64,000 nucleotides of DNA, from contig CP093830.1 in the NCBI GenBank assembly GCA_033063855.1, forward strand, positions 124,854 to 188,853, given 5' to 3'. Source of the stretch: Smittia aterrima (lineage: Eukaryota > Arthropoda > Insecta > Diptera > Chironomidae). The notes below the pieces were generated by a model. It worked only from the letters and a program-made list of their open reading frames with translations, was not told the origin of the DNA and did no database searches. The position numbers were made by a program, and so were the translations under genes. Shown one piece after another: positions 1 through 14,400 of the stretch (position 1 is its first letter; each line of letters starts with the position of its first letter).

Positions 1-52
1 CACCGCCTAATCAAATTTCCTGGCAGCGACAGAAATTTGAATAATTGCTTAC

Positions 53-3000
53 TCATCGAATCCTGTCGAACGCCGACTGAACTCATGTTCGAGCTATGTG
101 ACATAGAAAAAGGTTGAGTCATAGCTGGATAAGCCGAAGAACCCATTTGAAAGAGATCCTGCCAATGAAAAGTAAGAAAAAGTCGAAACTATCAGCATCG
201 AGGCAACGAGAATTGATTATTTGTTTTTTACTTGAGGATAGCGGTTGATTGAGTTGGGATGCGGATACGGCTGATAGCCTCGCGATACGCTGTACCCTTG
301 GATATTTCGCATCATCCCATTGCAGGATGGAAGCACCGACGGAGCAAGAGCTTTTTGCAACTGCTTCTCTTGCTTTCGATATTTGGCTCTTCGATTTTGA
401 AACTTTTAAAGAAGAAAAAAAGATCAAGATTATTTTGGAACTTCTTCGCAAACTATGTCACAAGACAAAAAATTTGCTAATTTTCTAATCAATCGACTAA
501 ACTCACCCAAACCTGCAAGCAAAGAAAGAGAAAAAATTTACATTAACAATTTGTTAGATAAAAAAATATTCGTAGTCTGTTCACCGACGGCATGTTTCGT
601 GCAATAAATTGCGAGATGAAATTTCAATGAATTTCAATACTAATCGACGCCCCCCGGGATCCAACCGTTGCTTTAACACATTTCCACTTCAAAATGGCTA
701 CGGAGGAAAAAAAACCCATCGCCGAGAGTGAGAGAGGAAAAAGTTAAAGAGCTTTAATTTACTTTAAGAAAGTCGGGAGGGATGAAAAAGAAAAAAGTGG
801 AAAATATATCTGCTGCTCTCGTCGTCGTCGTACACGATAAGGAGAAGAAAAATAATGACGTTAAGATGAAGAATCCGTATACATAAAGATGGATGAAGGA
901 GAGATGCTTTTAAATTAAATGTTTTTCCATCAACGACGAAAATAATAAGAAAGATGCTAGAGCGGAGTACGGGCCCGGGGTGGGATACGGGGAGGAAGAT
1001 AAAAGATGAAGGCAAAGAAACGAGTAAAGTGAAAATACATTTTTCCCTTCGAAGAATATTTTCGCGACAACACATAAGACGATTTTATGATTTTCTTGAG
1101 CGCTTACTTGCTGAATTTTTTTTTTCAATTACTTTGCAACGTCAGAACCAGAAATTGTCTTTTTAAAGTTGACCTTGCGATTGATAAATAGTTTTAAAGC
1201 AATCAAAGACTACAAATTTGCATGATTTCTATACCGTGCAACCCCCTCGCTTCACAACTTCAACTTTTGCTACTTTTTCATTTTCGTCTCGAAACAAGCA
1301 AAAAAATGCCGTTGGTAAGTGAGTCGATTTTGATAGAAGGGAACGAAATGTCAAAATGGCATCTTCTTTCGTCATTAAAAGCATCTTTGAAGCATTTCTT
1401 TGGAGTTTTGCGTGATGGGGGGTTAAGATTCGATACTTTAAAGAGCGCAGGGTTGAAAAATCTTTGATCACGCAAGCAGAAACGTCAAGGGAGTTCAATT
1501 TCTTGAAGCTAAGGCCTCTTCAACCACAGGTTTTTCATCTCTCCCCCGAATATTGAAATCGATTTTTCTCTCCCCTTCATATAAATTTCATACATTTATG
1601 TACTGACAATCAACGAAAATAACTTTGACATCTAAAAGGCTCAAGGATAGAAACAAGAGAAGGTTTGAACATAAAAATATTCGATGGATATTCCTGAAAC
1701 TCTCTCCACCCACGACTCACACCGAACAACAATGATTTGCAATGGCGATCGTCGAAGAGTCTTTCAGGAATATCCTTCTCGTTGTTGTCTAACGCAAATG
1801 ACACAGAGAGTGATATATACGATGTCGTTATTGCGGAGCCTCAATTAATGCAAAAGCCTCGTACACTCCGCTTTAATTTTGTGCGTTCATCGCTTGGACG
1901 AAATGTCTAAACTACAAACGAAGAGATAAAGGCCGAGGCAGAGGAAGATAAAAAAATATTTAAAATGCATTTTCGAATCTAAAATTGCATTTCTAAATGG
2001 ACGTGAGTCGGACGAGAATATCCTTTTATCATCTCTGGCTTCATAGGAGAGCCATTTTATGAATTCATTGGATTGCGTCGAGGCATCAAAATTTCTGTGT
2101 CTCTCTACAATGTTTGCGTGTGCATGCGGATGAGATAAAATATATCCTGAATTAATTTGTGGAAAAAATATCTGAAGCCAACCGAAAGTCCAGGAACTGC
2201 TGTTGATTCCGCAACGCAGCCAACGACGAATCATTTTCATTGAATCGTGTGGCGAATATTTTGCTTTTGATCTATATGCTCGCTCGATTTTTATATTGTG
2301 AAAGTTTAGGAAATAAATTTATCGACAAGTTGACGGAAGTGTTGAGCGTAAAGCCGTAAAATGACTCTGATTCTTCAATTCATTTCCGAGTCCCATTTTC
2401 TCAAATAAAACGAACACAACACTGAATTCAACAGTGAATTTCTTTCTTGTCAAGCTCGTTGAAGTTTCAAAAAGCGATGATAGCGTTCATAGAATTGTTG
2501 AATGAAGAGAGTTTTTCAATTAAAAAAAGTTTGTTGACAGTTTGAGTTGATGTCATGCTTAGAGCGCCTTTTCATGAATTTGAATCTATTTGCACAAGAA
2601 GTCAATCTTAAAATTCAAAAAGCATTCCCTCTCTTACGATGACAACATTCAACGGGTAATTTATCAACAAATGATGGACTTATCAGCGACTTCATTAAAA
2701 TCTCTTTTTCAAAAGTAAAGCCTCAGATTTCCTTTTATTGAAAGAGATTCAACATATGCACTTTTGCAGCACTTTGAAGGGAATAAATTATTTCTGACAA
2801 ATTTATTTTGAATTAAACGCACTCCCCTCTCATTTGCGACCCTCGCTGCGATTACAACTTGAGCACAGGGGGCGTAAAGATCGTAGACAGCACTTTAAAA
2901 GGAAAAAATATAGAGAACTGTGTCCTTTCTTCTGAAAATGCCCCGCAATAAATTCAATTATCGACTTAAACTGATGATTTGGGAAAAGCGAGAAAAAAAA

Positions 3001-6000
3001 TGTTAGAGCGCAAATTACAAAGTAAAAAGAAGGAACTCTGTCGAGTAAAATTTTGTCAGCTGATAACAACTGTTAACATTTTTCTTTTTCGATTCATGTC
3101 GAGATGAACAGAGGGAACGAGCAAAAGTTCATAAGTTTCGACAAATATTTCACCGCTTACCTGTATTCGAGCCTCGTTGAGCTTTGTTGTTCTTGCCAAC
3201 TCCTCCCTGCAATAAATATCCGGGTAGTGACTCTTCGCAAAGGCCGCCTCTAACTCCGCGAGCTGCTCCTGAGAAAGGTGAAATAGAAATCGACATGAGA
3301 AAATGAAGCTGAGGTGACATTTGACATGCGGGACCAATTACATTCAATTATGGCATTTCAAATCAATTTAGAAAGTTTTGTAAGACAGCGAAACGAGTTG
3401 ATGTGCTTTAAGGCGATGGCAAAAGGTTTAAAGCCTTTTCGAGATGGGAGTCGTTCCTAATTTGAGATGCAATAATTAAATATTTATAAAGGGATGGAAC
3501 GTGCTTTGAATTTTCTTTCGAAGCCAGAAATTTTGTTAGACATTGAACTTTTCAGCTTCTTCTCAAAATATTTCCCTAGATTCTTTTGGATTTTCTCTCA
3601 TTCGCTTTGCAATGATGGCTTAAACATATAACATCACAACGTTTTTATTTTCAAGGTTCATCAAAATTCACGGCATGAATTGGAGTCATGTGTACATGGC
3701 TTGTAACATCGTTTCAAACATGGCTCCAGTTTATGGAGAGAGGAGTTAAACGAGTTGAGCTTTAAATTACCTGTGTAAATGTGGTTCGGTGTCGTCTTCG
3801 GGCGGGCGTTGGACACGAAACAGTCGTCGGTGTATGTCCAGCATGTTGAGGTAAAGATGAAATGCCACTACCAGGTGACGAAACACTTCCGGAAACAGAA
3901 GATAAGCCGCTGTTAGGCTCTGGCTTTAGCTTTTTAAAAGCTCCTTCGGCTGCAAGGAAATTGCAGAAAAATTAAATGTTTGATTTAATTGAGCTCAGGA
4001 AAGAAGAATTCAGATATTGCATCGTCGTTTAATTTCGAGAGCTGTTCATTATCATTAAGAACTTGTTTAGTTTGCAAATTTTAATGTAATTGGAACAGTT
4101 TGTCATTGAATTTAAATCGAAGCAGGTGAATGCACGATGTTCCCTTTTTACAGCCGAAAATCAATTTTCTGAAATGAAATTAATTTCACAATTGTTTGTG
4201 GGAAGCTAAGTGCATTGAACTGTCAAATTTGTTTTTAGTCTCGATGTGAAATCAAACTATTGAAGTTACTATTTTAAAATGAAATAAAAATAATCCACGA
4301 AGAAAAAATATAAGATATGATTTTAGCCCAAACGTTTTAGCATTTAAACTTTTAGAACCTAAACATTGAAATCATTGAATTTTCCGACTCAAACTTTTAT
4401 GCTGCAGACCACAAGAATAATATTTCTTTACACTAAAGCGGGATGATATTGTACTTTCAGTAAAACTTTTCACCGAAATATAAATTTTCTATTTTTAATG
4501 AAAGTTTTTCACATTTGGCTTCAGCTTCAAGTGGCTGAACAACATTAATTTTAAAAATTGAAAACATCACGAGTATTAAATTTTCTCAAAGCTCCTGTGA
4601 AGTTTAAAGTGTCCGGATAATACAGGTGAGTTTAATTTATGCAAATTAAGATATTTTTCATCATATTTAAATCGTGCTTTCTGAAAGCGAACCAGCGTAT
4701 TTCCACTGACTTAATCTCGAATCAGGTGGAATTTCCGATTGAGTAATCACGAGTCCTTTGAAAACCTTCTCATCATGAGCTATATTAGCGTATTTTGTTC
4801 GAATTATTCATGTTGTGTTTTCAATCGAGCGCCGGCTTTGTTCTTCCACCCCTCTTGTCCTCAAACGTCAAGTAATACACTTGAATTATGCGATTTTAAT
4901 GACGATAAAACTATTAATCCGTAATAAAAATGTACTTGATGTTGCAATTGTAATTCACAGACTCACATCTGACTCGCCGCTTGAGACAAAATACCATGAT
5001 GAGTGGGAAAAATGTCACAGATGTCATTTTTTCCTTTCATGCTCGTCTCATATTTCATCGCCTTTTAAAGTTTGTTTTTCACATCTCAATCGACAATTGC
5101 ATCTTCGATGTTAAATCAGAGATCCGATTGTGATTGGAGTTGTTTGAGCAGGTACAAATGTTGATTAATTGATCATCAAACCATAGTTAAATAAACTCAA
5201 CTGCTTTGAATGCGATTTAAAAGATTTTAGGTCGATAATCACAAATCACCCCTTAACACTCATAAGCATCACAAAAAGACGAGCATATGGTTGGTGTTGA
5301 ATTATCACGACAAATTGAAAGTGCCTCGAGTGCAAATGGATTTTCGGGATCCTTTGTGTTGCGATTTACAAATGAAAAGAGGATTAAAGCCTTTCACTTC
5401 ATTCACAGAAAGTTGTGTTGCCGTCGGGTGTTCGATCGCCTTTTAAACACATTTCACTCAAGCTGACCATTAAGCACATTTAATTATTGCCACGTGTCGA
5501 TGTTGATCTCACCTGTTATTGAATTATGATCGTTTAATCTGTTGGGTGGAGTGTGAGCTGGCGTGTGGTGGTGTGTGTTGTCGATCGCGGATCCGTAAAG
5601 CGAGTTGAAATCTTCGGGACTGCTGCACTTTCGTTGGATTGAAGCTTTGGATGAATCATTCCCATTTGACAGGTTGAGATTGGAACTGCCAGCGAGTGTT
5701 GCGAGTGATGAGTTTCGTCCATCTTGCGAGAGACCAAGCAACCGATTCTCATAACGATTGTGGTTGTCTTGAAGTGACATGAATTTACTTTCAGAGTTGT
5801 TGTGCTGAATTTGCGTATGATCATCGATGAGCCCTTGCTGAAGACCCAACAACCCGCCTACCAAGTTTGGGCGAAGGTCATCAGACATGCTGTTGTGAAT
5901 CATGAATTTTTGTTGATTGCAATTGCCCGCCGAGAAGTTCAACTGACGACTAAAAATAGCTGGGAAGATATTGAATTGCTGGGAGTCTGGTGAGACGGGA

Positions 6001-6096
6001 CTGAGGCCTAATGAAGACGTAGAGTTGTTCACCAAACTACTGCCGCCAGCGGCTGTGCAGTTCTGTTTAAAATCCAACGTGAACGCTATGGTAATC
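53..6096 (-). CDS. Prop: Paired-class homeobox transcription factor, Prop1/CG32532 type (partial at both ends)
   Basis: Nuclear DNA-binding regulator of the paired (Q50) homeodomain class. Exons read on the minus strand: 5513..6096 (5' limit uncertain), 3771..3949, 3161..3268, microexon 507..512, 232..402, 53..158, then a gtaagc donor leading out of the window. Phases close at every join. The homeodomain starts RRRHRTTFTQ (end of the second exon), continues EQLAELEAAFAKSHYPDIYC and ends at ...EARIQ; VW comes from the microexon, and FQNRRAKYRKQEK opens the next exon. The RRHRTTF start and EARIQVWFQNRRAK helix are typical of Prop1 proteins and insect CG32532, which is why I prefer this over Pax, Phox2 or Prrx. 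The N-terminal exon is rich in S, N and Q. No in-frame ATG precedes the stop upstream of 6077, so the true start is probably in an unseen upstream exon; the first in-frame ATG inside this exon is well into the protein. The C-terminus lies left of the window. Confidence 0.85.
507..512 (-). other. Prop: 6-nt coding microexon (Val47-Trp48 of the Prop-type homeodomain)
   Basis: Minus-strand reading is acceptor tttctttgcttgcag, exon GTTTGG, donor gtgagt. The flanking exons end at homeodomain Q46 (3161) and begin at F49 (402), so exactly V47 and W48 are missing and exactly GTT TGG is supplied, phase 0 on both sides. The upstream intron is 513..3160 (2648 nt) and the downstream one 403..506 (104 nt). 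No other way of joining the neighbours restores the invariant Trp48. Confidence 0.85.
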
Positions 6097-8445
6097 CTGA
6101 GTATCTAATAGAACCGCGGCGTGACAAGAAGTGATTGCGACACCGACGGCGAACGCGTAACAATTTCTTTATGTTTATGATTATGATCTTTCACTTGGGA
6201 ATTTTCGTTAAATTGTTCACAAAAATATCCGCTTTCTTTAAAGTTTTATCTCACTTTTTTTTAATTAACTAAAACTTTTCTAAGGCTCGTAATGAACGAG
6301 CCAGTCAATGTCAATTCAATTTATTGATTTGCCACTCGTGATGTAAATGAATCAGAAGCCCGACGCATTTATCTGCTGACTCCTAATAATGTAATCGGAA
6401 TATCTAATATGATCCTTATTTCATTTGACTTAGTTTCAATAATTTAATTATATTATAACTCCACTCTCTCTTTCTGGTTTTTTCTTCCTCACTCTCACCG
6501 CTTTAATAACCTTTTATGTTAATCCTCGAAACACGTCTGACGCTCTCGACGGCTAAATTAAATATAAAATGACTGCTGAACGTGATCGGCTGCGGTAGAG
6601 AACGGTGTTTGATCCAATGAAGAGTTTCGAGAGTTGTGCGCAGACACGCAATGAAAAGAATGAAAATATGTGCGAAGTGTGGCGACGACCAATCAGAGAA
6701 GACTTGTCGACACTCGCTTTACTATGGAAACGAAGAATAGAAGAAAATTTGAGTTGGTGAGAAAATATTTTAGATAAATTATTTTTAAAAAACGTAGAAT
6801 TTTCTATAAAAAATATTTACAGTTTTTAGTTAAAGTTTACCAAACACTATTTTTAATACATTTTTTTTAAAATATTAAAATGAAAATCATGCGCAAATGT
6901 GAGGACTTTTTTTACTCAAAATGACGTCTAAAGTCGAGTTTACAAAGTAATATTTAGGAAACTGAACCGACGCCTCACAAAAATGTTAAATTTTTGTAGA
7001 TATTCAAACAAAAAAATTCTGAAATAAATAATTTGTCTATAAGACTTTTCGCTACGAGTTGTCGATTCAATATGTCGATGATCGCTCCAAAGACTTTTCC
7101 TCTTCGAGAAATTTATGAAAGTTTTTTTCAGCCAATCGTGACTGTATGGCGTCGACACTGAATTTGTTCGACGTTTGCCCTCGATTTTATTCATTTTGCC
7201 TCGCCGTCGAGGAAGAACACGAATTTTCAATTACCCGGTCTCTATCGAATAAACCCGGTCAGCGTTGCAAAAAGAGTTTTTCTTCGAAACCTTAACCTTT
7301 CAATCTCTTCTTTTATCACTTTCATCAGTCGTTGCATCCTTCGATTCAACATTTTTCCATTAAAGCCTCAAGAATCTTTCCTCGTTGAAAAGGCAAAAAT
7401 TATAAATCTAATTAAACGTTACAACCACGCTTTATATGTTACACTTCCTCTGAATTCATTCACAATTGAAAACACGTGCACGGTTAGAAACATGCGCGTT
7501 TTGATTTTTCTTCTCAATGCAGCAGGAATCAAAATATTTTGACAAAATCATGAAATGTTTACATTCATTTAAGAGGACGATGAATGAAAGCCAATTTTTT
7601 TTATTGAATCTAATTGTAGTTTGCTGGAAAAAATACACACAGTCGACACGCGATTTATTGGTAGGTTCAATTATTTTCTTTTTAAATCAAGAACTCGATG
7701 ATGAAGTGTTCGCCTCAATTGTCATCACTTTTTTTAGACATATGCATCGCCTGAGGCTTTTACAACAATCTCATTAGAAAGGGGCGGTACACAAAAGGGT
7801 CCTAATTACAGCTCTCTTTGAGAGAGAGCTGTGAAGAGGGTTCAATTCTAATTTTATTCGTTGCAAATGTATTGAAGAAAAGGATATGAAAATTTCAGTT
7901 GGTCAGGTTTGACGATTCTTAAGATGATTTTTTTTTGATTAATTTGGATGCAATTGTTACCCCTAAGCTTTCGGAATTTATCAAGCTTTGAAATGAATCT
8001 GCGTCAAAGCTTGGTGTACATGAAAAACTTCGAAAGCTTCAATTTCAAGCAACATTTGAGCAACTGATCGAAAACGAGAATTTAGTTTTAAATAAAAATA
8101 TTGGGTAAAACTGTTGTTTAGCGCCGCAAGAACGGAAGCAAGTGATCGCCAAGATTTCAACTTTGTTACAATTATTGAAATTCTTGACGTGGTGAATGCC
8201 ATCGAAGCGCAAAAAATGTGAAAGTGGATATTTTGAATGTAGAGATCTGAATATTTCTGATTTCAAGAATACTGCGATTACGAGTGCCACGAACCCATCA
8301 AAAAATGATTCAATAATAGATAAAGAGAGACGCAAATATTTAATCGCAAAACACAAGTGAAAAATAAGAAGAAAAGTAATGTCAAGCGATAAGAGTTTAT
8401 AAATGATTTTCTGTTACTTGACGAGTTAATGAGAAACGAAGAAAA
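6097..8445. other. Divergent intergenic region between Prop-type gene and Graf
   Basis: No supportable coding exon. It must hold the 5' exon(s) and promoter of the minus-strand homeobox gene and the promoter of Graf on the plus strand. An octamer acccggtc occurs twice, at 7233..7240 and 7253..7260, of unknown meaning. The longest plus ORF here (7517..7777) has no recognisable domain or splice logic and I do not call it. Confidence 0.6.
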
Positions 8446-11400
8446 ATGGTTATCAATGGAGGATCTGGATTAGCTGCTCTAGAGTTCGCAGACTGTCTTC
8501 TCGATTCACCCGAATTCCGTGAGAACTTAAATCGCCATGAGAAGGAGTTGGATAAAACATCACAGCAGATCAAACGGATCATCAAGGAAATAAAAGATCT
8601 TTTGCAAGCTGCAAAAAGTAAGTTTTGACGTCAAGAGTTAGTTAGGAGCTTTTCCAGCTCTTCATCATCATGTGATGGAATTTAGACACAGTCAGTCGAT
8701 ATGATTGTGTTCAAAGTGAAACTAACAACAACAGAATGGAGAAATATTGTTTATCTCTTACTCGCGTGAGTGGTAGTGGATTATTGTGTGGGTATGTGCG
8801 TGTGCATAAATCTGATGACTTAAAAAGTTAAAATGAATTAACAAAATTCTATTCTCTTGTCTCGTTTACCTTTTGAAGTCAAAAAATAAATGAATGAAAA
8901 GAATTGCAAGTGATCTCATCATCTCGCTCGCCCGCTCATTCATGTCTTCATTTCCATAGTAAGAGAGGCTGTTCACTTCCGAATCGCCAACAACAAAATC
9001 ATTACTTGATTGTAGCCTATTTTTGGAATGTTGTTTTTTCGCCTTTTCCAAGATATTTCTTATGTGTCTATTCCAAGATAAACTCATAAACGTCTGCAGT
9101 TTTGAAACTGAACAGAAGCCAAGCTTCTCAAGAGTCTTCCAAGAAAGAGATGTGAATTGTGAAATCTTTTGACACTTAACTAATGAATGTTTATTGATAA
9201 CGCAAAGTAGAATGGGGCGACTTGCAGATTTCTTTTGCGGTTGGCATTAAGTGGAACGTTGAGTAAAGTTGTTGCGGTTTTAAAGCGCATTGAATGATCT
9301 AACTCATTGAAAAAGTAATGATGAAAAGGAGGGCTCAGATTGATGAAATATTTGTTTCAAATCGCTCCCTAAATAAACTGGAATCATTCAAAAGTTACGT
9401 TATTTAATTTTGATATACTGACTAGTGAGATTGAAAATAAAGTTAAGAGGAGGCGCTTAGAAGAAAAAAAAGCGGATTGATGCGATCTTTCACATTTTAA
9501 TGATGACATCATTGATGAATCTCTCATCTGGCCAGCTTCACAATCCCTTTTGTTGTTCTCTCCTCTGGCACGGTATGCAATTAAAAAGCGATTAAAAACA
9601 TGAAAAGATTCTCATCTAACTCGAAGAATGATTCATCCGTGTGTTAAAAGAATCCGAGAGAAGGAAGAAGAAAAACAGAATTTAAGCGAAGCAGACTTCG
9701 AGAGAATGATGCTAATTTTGAAAACATAAGTTTTGTAAATAACTTTGATGCTGATGCGAATGAAGAATTTTTTGTTTCCAGGCGTGTCTCGATGTCTAAA
9801 CATTTGAGCTTCGTAAATAATTTCGCTCTTCTTTTTTGTCAGCTTTACGTTACATTATTCATCAATATTGCACCTTGCTTGTTCCATTGTTGCTCGGCAC
9901 AGAAAAACGGGTTTCACTTTACTCAAAAAAGCAGAAAAATTGTCGCAATTGCTGAAAAATAATGTATTGTAGCGGAAGTGATTCAATTGTTTTCAATTTT
10001 ATGACCGAGAGACCAAAGATTTTGACTTTTGGACAATCTCTTAAGAAACTTAATATTTTAATATGTAGCAAATTTGAACAACAAAAATAAATTTAAAGAG
10101 CATTTCGGTAAGCTTTAAACTAGAAAAGAATTATGAAAGTGATCTCTTTGTTTTTGTCATAATCTGCCAAAAAAATATATTTTTCCACAATATCACTGAT
10201 ATATCCAACGCAAAGTATTTCATGTTCTTCTTTTTCTAACGAAATATTATGTAAATTAAGCACTTTCTTTTCGTCTCTTGTCGCACGTGGTCTTGCTTCA
10301 ATAGAGTCCGAAACTTTCTTTTATATTCGTCTACGAAATGAAGAAGAGAAGAAACAGTTTTAAAACTAGAAACTAAACCTATAACGACAAGTCACTGATC
10401 GTTGAAAAAACATCGCAGCAATCGTAAATTTATTTATTCTTGGTCAAATTCCGCGCTCGATTCTGTTCGACTGTCCATTTTGACCTTGACGTAAGCCTCT
10501 ATGAGAAAATATATTCCCACATTCGTAATGTTTTTTTCCTATAGACAGAACGTGAACGTAAAGTTATGAACGCTTAATGTAAACAACAAAGCAAATAGTA
10601 CACAAAACACTTGTTGCAGGATTGCTGTATTGATGTTCATTGAGATAACCGCTAGTATATGTAATTACGGGCTGGGCGATGAATTAACAAAGCGATGATG
10701 ATAAAATCACGTCGTCCGCGAAGTTCGATCAAGTGAAAATAATGACGCTCGTTCTCTTTTCTCAGATCTTTCTCGATGCCAAAGAACGCTCGCCAAGAGT
10801 CTCAATGAATTCAATTTTGAGTGCATCGGTTCAACCCAAACAGATGACGAGCAAGTGATAGCGGACAGTTTAAAGCAATTTGGGAAACTCATATCAGCCA
10901 TAGAAGATGAACGAGACAATATGGTGAGTTAAGGAAGTTTTATGGATGGTAATTTATTGTAAACTCTCTTTACGTTTCAGCTCGATCGAGCGCACGATCA
11001 AATTGTTGTGCCTCTGGAAGGATTCCGCAAAGACGCAATCGGTGGAGTAAAGGAGAAAAAGAAGCAACATGACAAACGAACGGCCAAGTTTTGTCAGACA
11101 CAAGAGAAGATGCTGAATCTCTCTTCGAAGAAGCCAGAATCCGTGTTTGTTGAGGTATGGAATGTCGTATGTCGTCTTTGAATGGAGAAAAATGTTCCTT
11201 TTCTTCGTTCGGGAATAGTTTAAAAGTTACGAACTGTAGAAACTGCAGGGAAGACGTTAACAACTTTGTCAGCATGACGCAATTTAAAACTAATTCCATT
11301 TTAAAATTGTAAAGCCTTCCTTGCTGCATTTGTGACAAATCGTAAAACTATTGTGAATGAAGCACAAAAAAAGAATCGGAACAAAAATGCGGTTATTTGA

Positions 11401-14400
11401 AGTCGAGGGTGATTCTTCTTGCCTTTTACTTTCGGCAAATCTAAATTGCGCATGTGCGTGACTTCAATTCATAAACTACCGCATCCTAAAACAATTCTGG
11501 ATGAAAATCTCGTGAAAAATATATCGGAAGTCGTTGGTTCGAAGTGATATCGACGGTAGCCTTTTAAGCGAGTTTGTCAGAAGATTCTTCGCTATCGAAC
11601 ATTGTAGAAAGTTGCAAGATTGCACGATGAAATGTGAAAAGTGAAAAGGGCTGAAATCCTCTCACGAAAAAAAAAACTTTTTCATTCTCTGCATTAAAGC
11701 TTTTGAAGAGAAACAATCAATTAATCATCTAAATTTTGTGAATTAACCGGGGATTGAAATTGAAGAATCAAACCAAGATCCGCACACATAAATTCAAGAA
11801 TTGTCAAGCATATTTGACGATGCTAAAATGTAAGATGGTGTCGTCCTAATCAAGAGTCGGGAACATTTTTTCATCCTTCCGCATATTCATCAACTGATTT
11901 TACTTCTTAGGCTGATGCTGCGCTAGGAATGCTTAAACGTGATTACATGCATGAATCGCTAAACTATGTTTTAAAGATTCAAGACGTTCAAGAGCGAATA
12001 AAGTTCGAATTTGTCGAGATATTGCTTGGGTTTATGTCAGGATGGCTTGTGTTTTATCACTTAGGACACGAAGTAGCTGAAGACGCAAAGGACTACATGA
12101 CCGATTTACAGCACAAAGTTCAAAAGGTGAGCTAATTGCAATCTAAATATTTGTTGGTTTAATCCTTATGAATCATTACAGACCCGCGAAGGCTTCACAG
12201 AATTTCAAGAAATTGCTCAGGAACTAAAATCCAAATACATGAATTTTCAACTGAAGCCGGAATCTGAGTTTACCCAACAAGGTTATCTCTACTTGATGGA
12301 AAAAAGTAATTCGCTCAAACTGCGCCTAATTGATTAATTAAGCTAACAACAGTATCTTTTTTTCTTGCAGAGGCCTTCACAGCAACATGGCAGAAACATT
12401 ATTGCACATACAAGAAGCAAAACAAGCAGTTCACGATGCTGCAGTACAATCAACAGATACCTGGACGCATTGTAAGGCATATTCTCACACCTTGTCGTAG
12501 CTGAATTGTTGATGAATTATCTTATTTTAGCAATCACCGCCTGAGAAATTGACTCTTGCGAGCTGCACGCGATGTATTTCGGACTTTGAGAAGCGATTCT
12601 GCTTCGACTTGACATTCGAACAAAAACCAAACATAATCTATACATTCCAAGCTCTTTCCGAAAAGGATCGGAAGTCGTGGCTTGACGCAATGGACGGTAA
12701 AGAACCCGTCTACTTGACACCGGGAAAAAGCAGCGCTGTTCAAGAAGAAGAATACAATATCAACGACTCTGGATTTGCATTTGTAAACAAATGCATTGAG
12801 TGTCTTGAGCAACGTGGACTTGAAGAAGAAGGACTCTACCGAGTTAGTGGAGTTGGCACAAAAATAAACAAACTCCTCCAATTGGGTCTCGACGCCAAAA
12901 AGACTGAACAGGAACGATTGGCATTTTTTAACGACGATCAATTCGCTGACATTCTCGAAAGTAAAACAATCGCAAGTGCGCTGAAACAATATTTGAGGAA
13001 GCTTAAAGAGCCATTGATGACATACCGATATTTTAATGGATTTCTGGCTGCCGCAAAGCAAGAACAGCACCTGCAACGTATCAGTGATGTACATGCTTTA
13101 ATCCATCGACTTCCGAAGCATCACTTGGAGATGTTGGATATTATTATTCGGCATTTAAAGAACGTGGCTGGAAAAAGTAACAAGAATAAAATGTCTATTT
13201 TCAATCTAGGCGTAGTATTTGGTGAGTTGACGATCATATGTTGGTATCTAATTTTTATCTTATTCAATTATTTGAAATTTTTTTAGGCCCAACTTTATTG
13301 AAAGCAAACGAAGATAGCTTAGCAGCCGTACTGGAAATAAAATTTAATAATTTAGTCATTGAGATTTTGATTGAGAACTACGAGCTTATATTCAAGAATC
13401 CACCAGGAAAGACTTCGGAATATGTGTAAGTTAATTAAGATTCAAGGTTGATCTAGAAAATCAAACACCAAATAACTCAGACCTGTACAGTTATTCTTCG
13501 TCAAGGTTCTCACCACATTTCCACTATTTCATTTTAGTTCGCGACAATCAACATTAAGTCCGCCATTCCAAAGGTCATCAAATTACCATTACCGCGACTC
13601 ATCGGCTGGCGAACAGCGAAACTCCCATTATCCGCAACCGATTAGAGTTAGTGACCGTTTTATTTTGTTTTCGATCGCTATTTTTAGTTTTCTTGTAATT
13701 CGTGTCATCATTAATTAACGCATTTTTTTCTTTCTCTTTCCACCCAATCGCTGCCGCTTCTAACATTTGTGTGCCTCCCCGTTGTTTATAGGTGGTGGCT
13801 AAGTCAAACTTTACCGATCCCGTCATGTCGAATAGTTTACAGAACATTCCCAACGGCATGTCCATTTACCATTCCACATCACCAGCGGGTTCGTCAACCA
13901 TCAATCAACTTACGACTCGTAACAATCGGTTCCAACCAAGCTCCCAACTTCAGCAATCAGCGCAATCCTATCCGCTTTACGAAACAAAATCGAGCACAAA
14001 TATTAATCAGAAGTCGCTCTCTCCGATTATGCGAGACTCGTCGTTATCGTCACGTGAGCTGAACAGCGGATACTTGAAGTCAGCATCTCCACCGACCACA
14101 ATCAACAACAATAATAGTTACCAAAACGCAATTTACGTCCAAAAACAACAATTCTACAACAGCGTGAACAAGTTCTCGCGCGAGAATACGCCGAGTGGAA
14201 CGGGATTGAATAAGAGTGCATTGTCAATGGACAGTCCTTACGGAACCGTGACACATCAGTCAGCGTCAGGATCAGCGCACAAACAACCTCATCATCACAA
14301 TGTATTGACATCATCAGAAACGAATTTGTCAAAACTTTTCGTTGATCGAATTCATTCATCAGACGAATCTGTTTGTTCATCATCAAGTCGAGATCTTATC

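Noticed and set aside
7517..7777. 86-aa plus ORF in the Prop/Graf intergenic region
   Set aside because: No recognised domain, no splice partners; similar ORFs occur by chance in AT-rich DNA.
12534..13094. 186-aa minus-strand ORF
   Set aside because: Antisense of the Graf RhoGAP exon; cysteine/phenylalanine-rich nonsense with no domain, while the plus frame is a clear RhoGAP.
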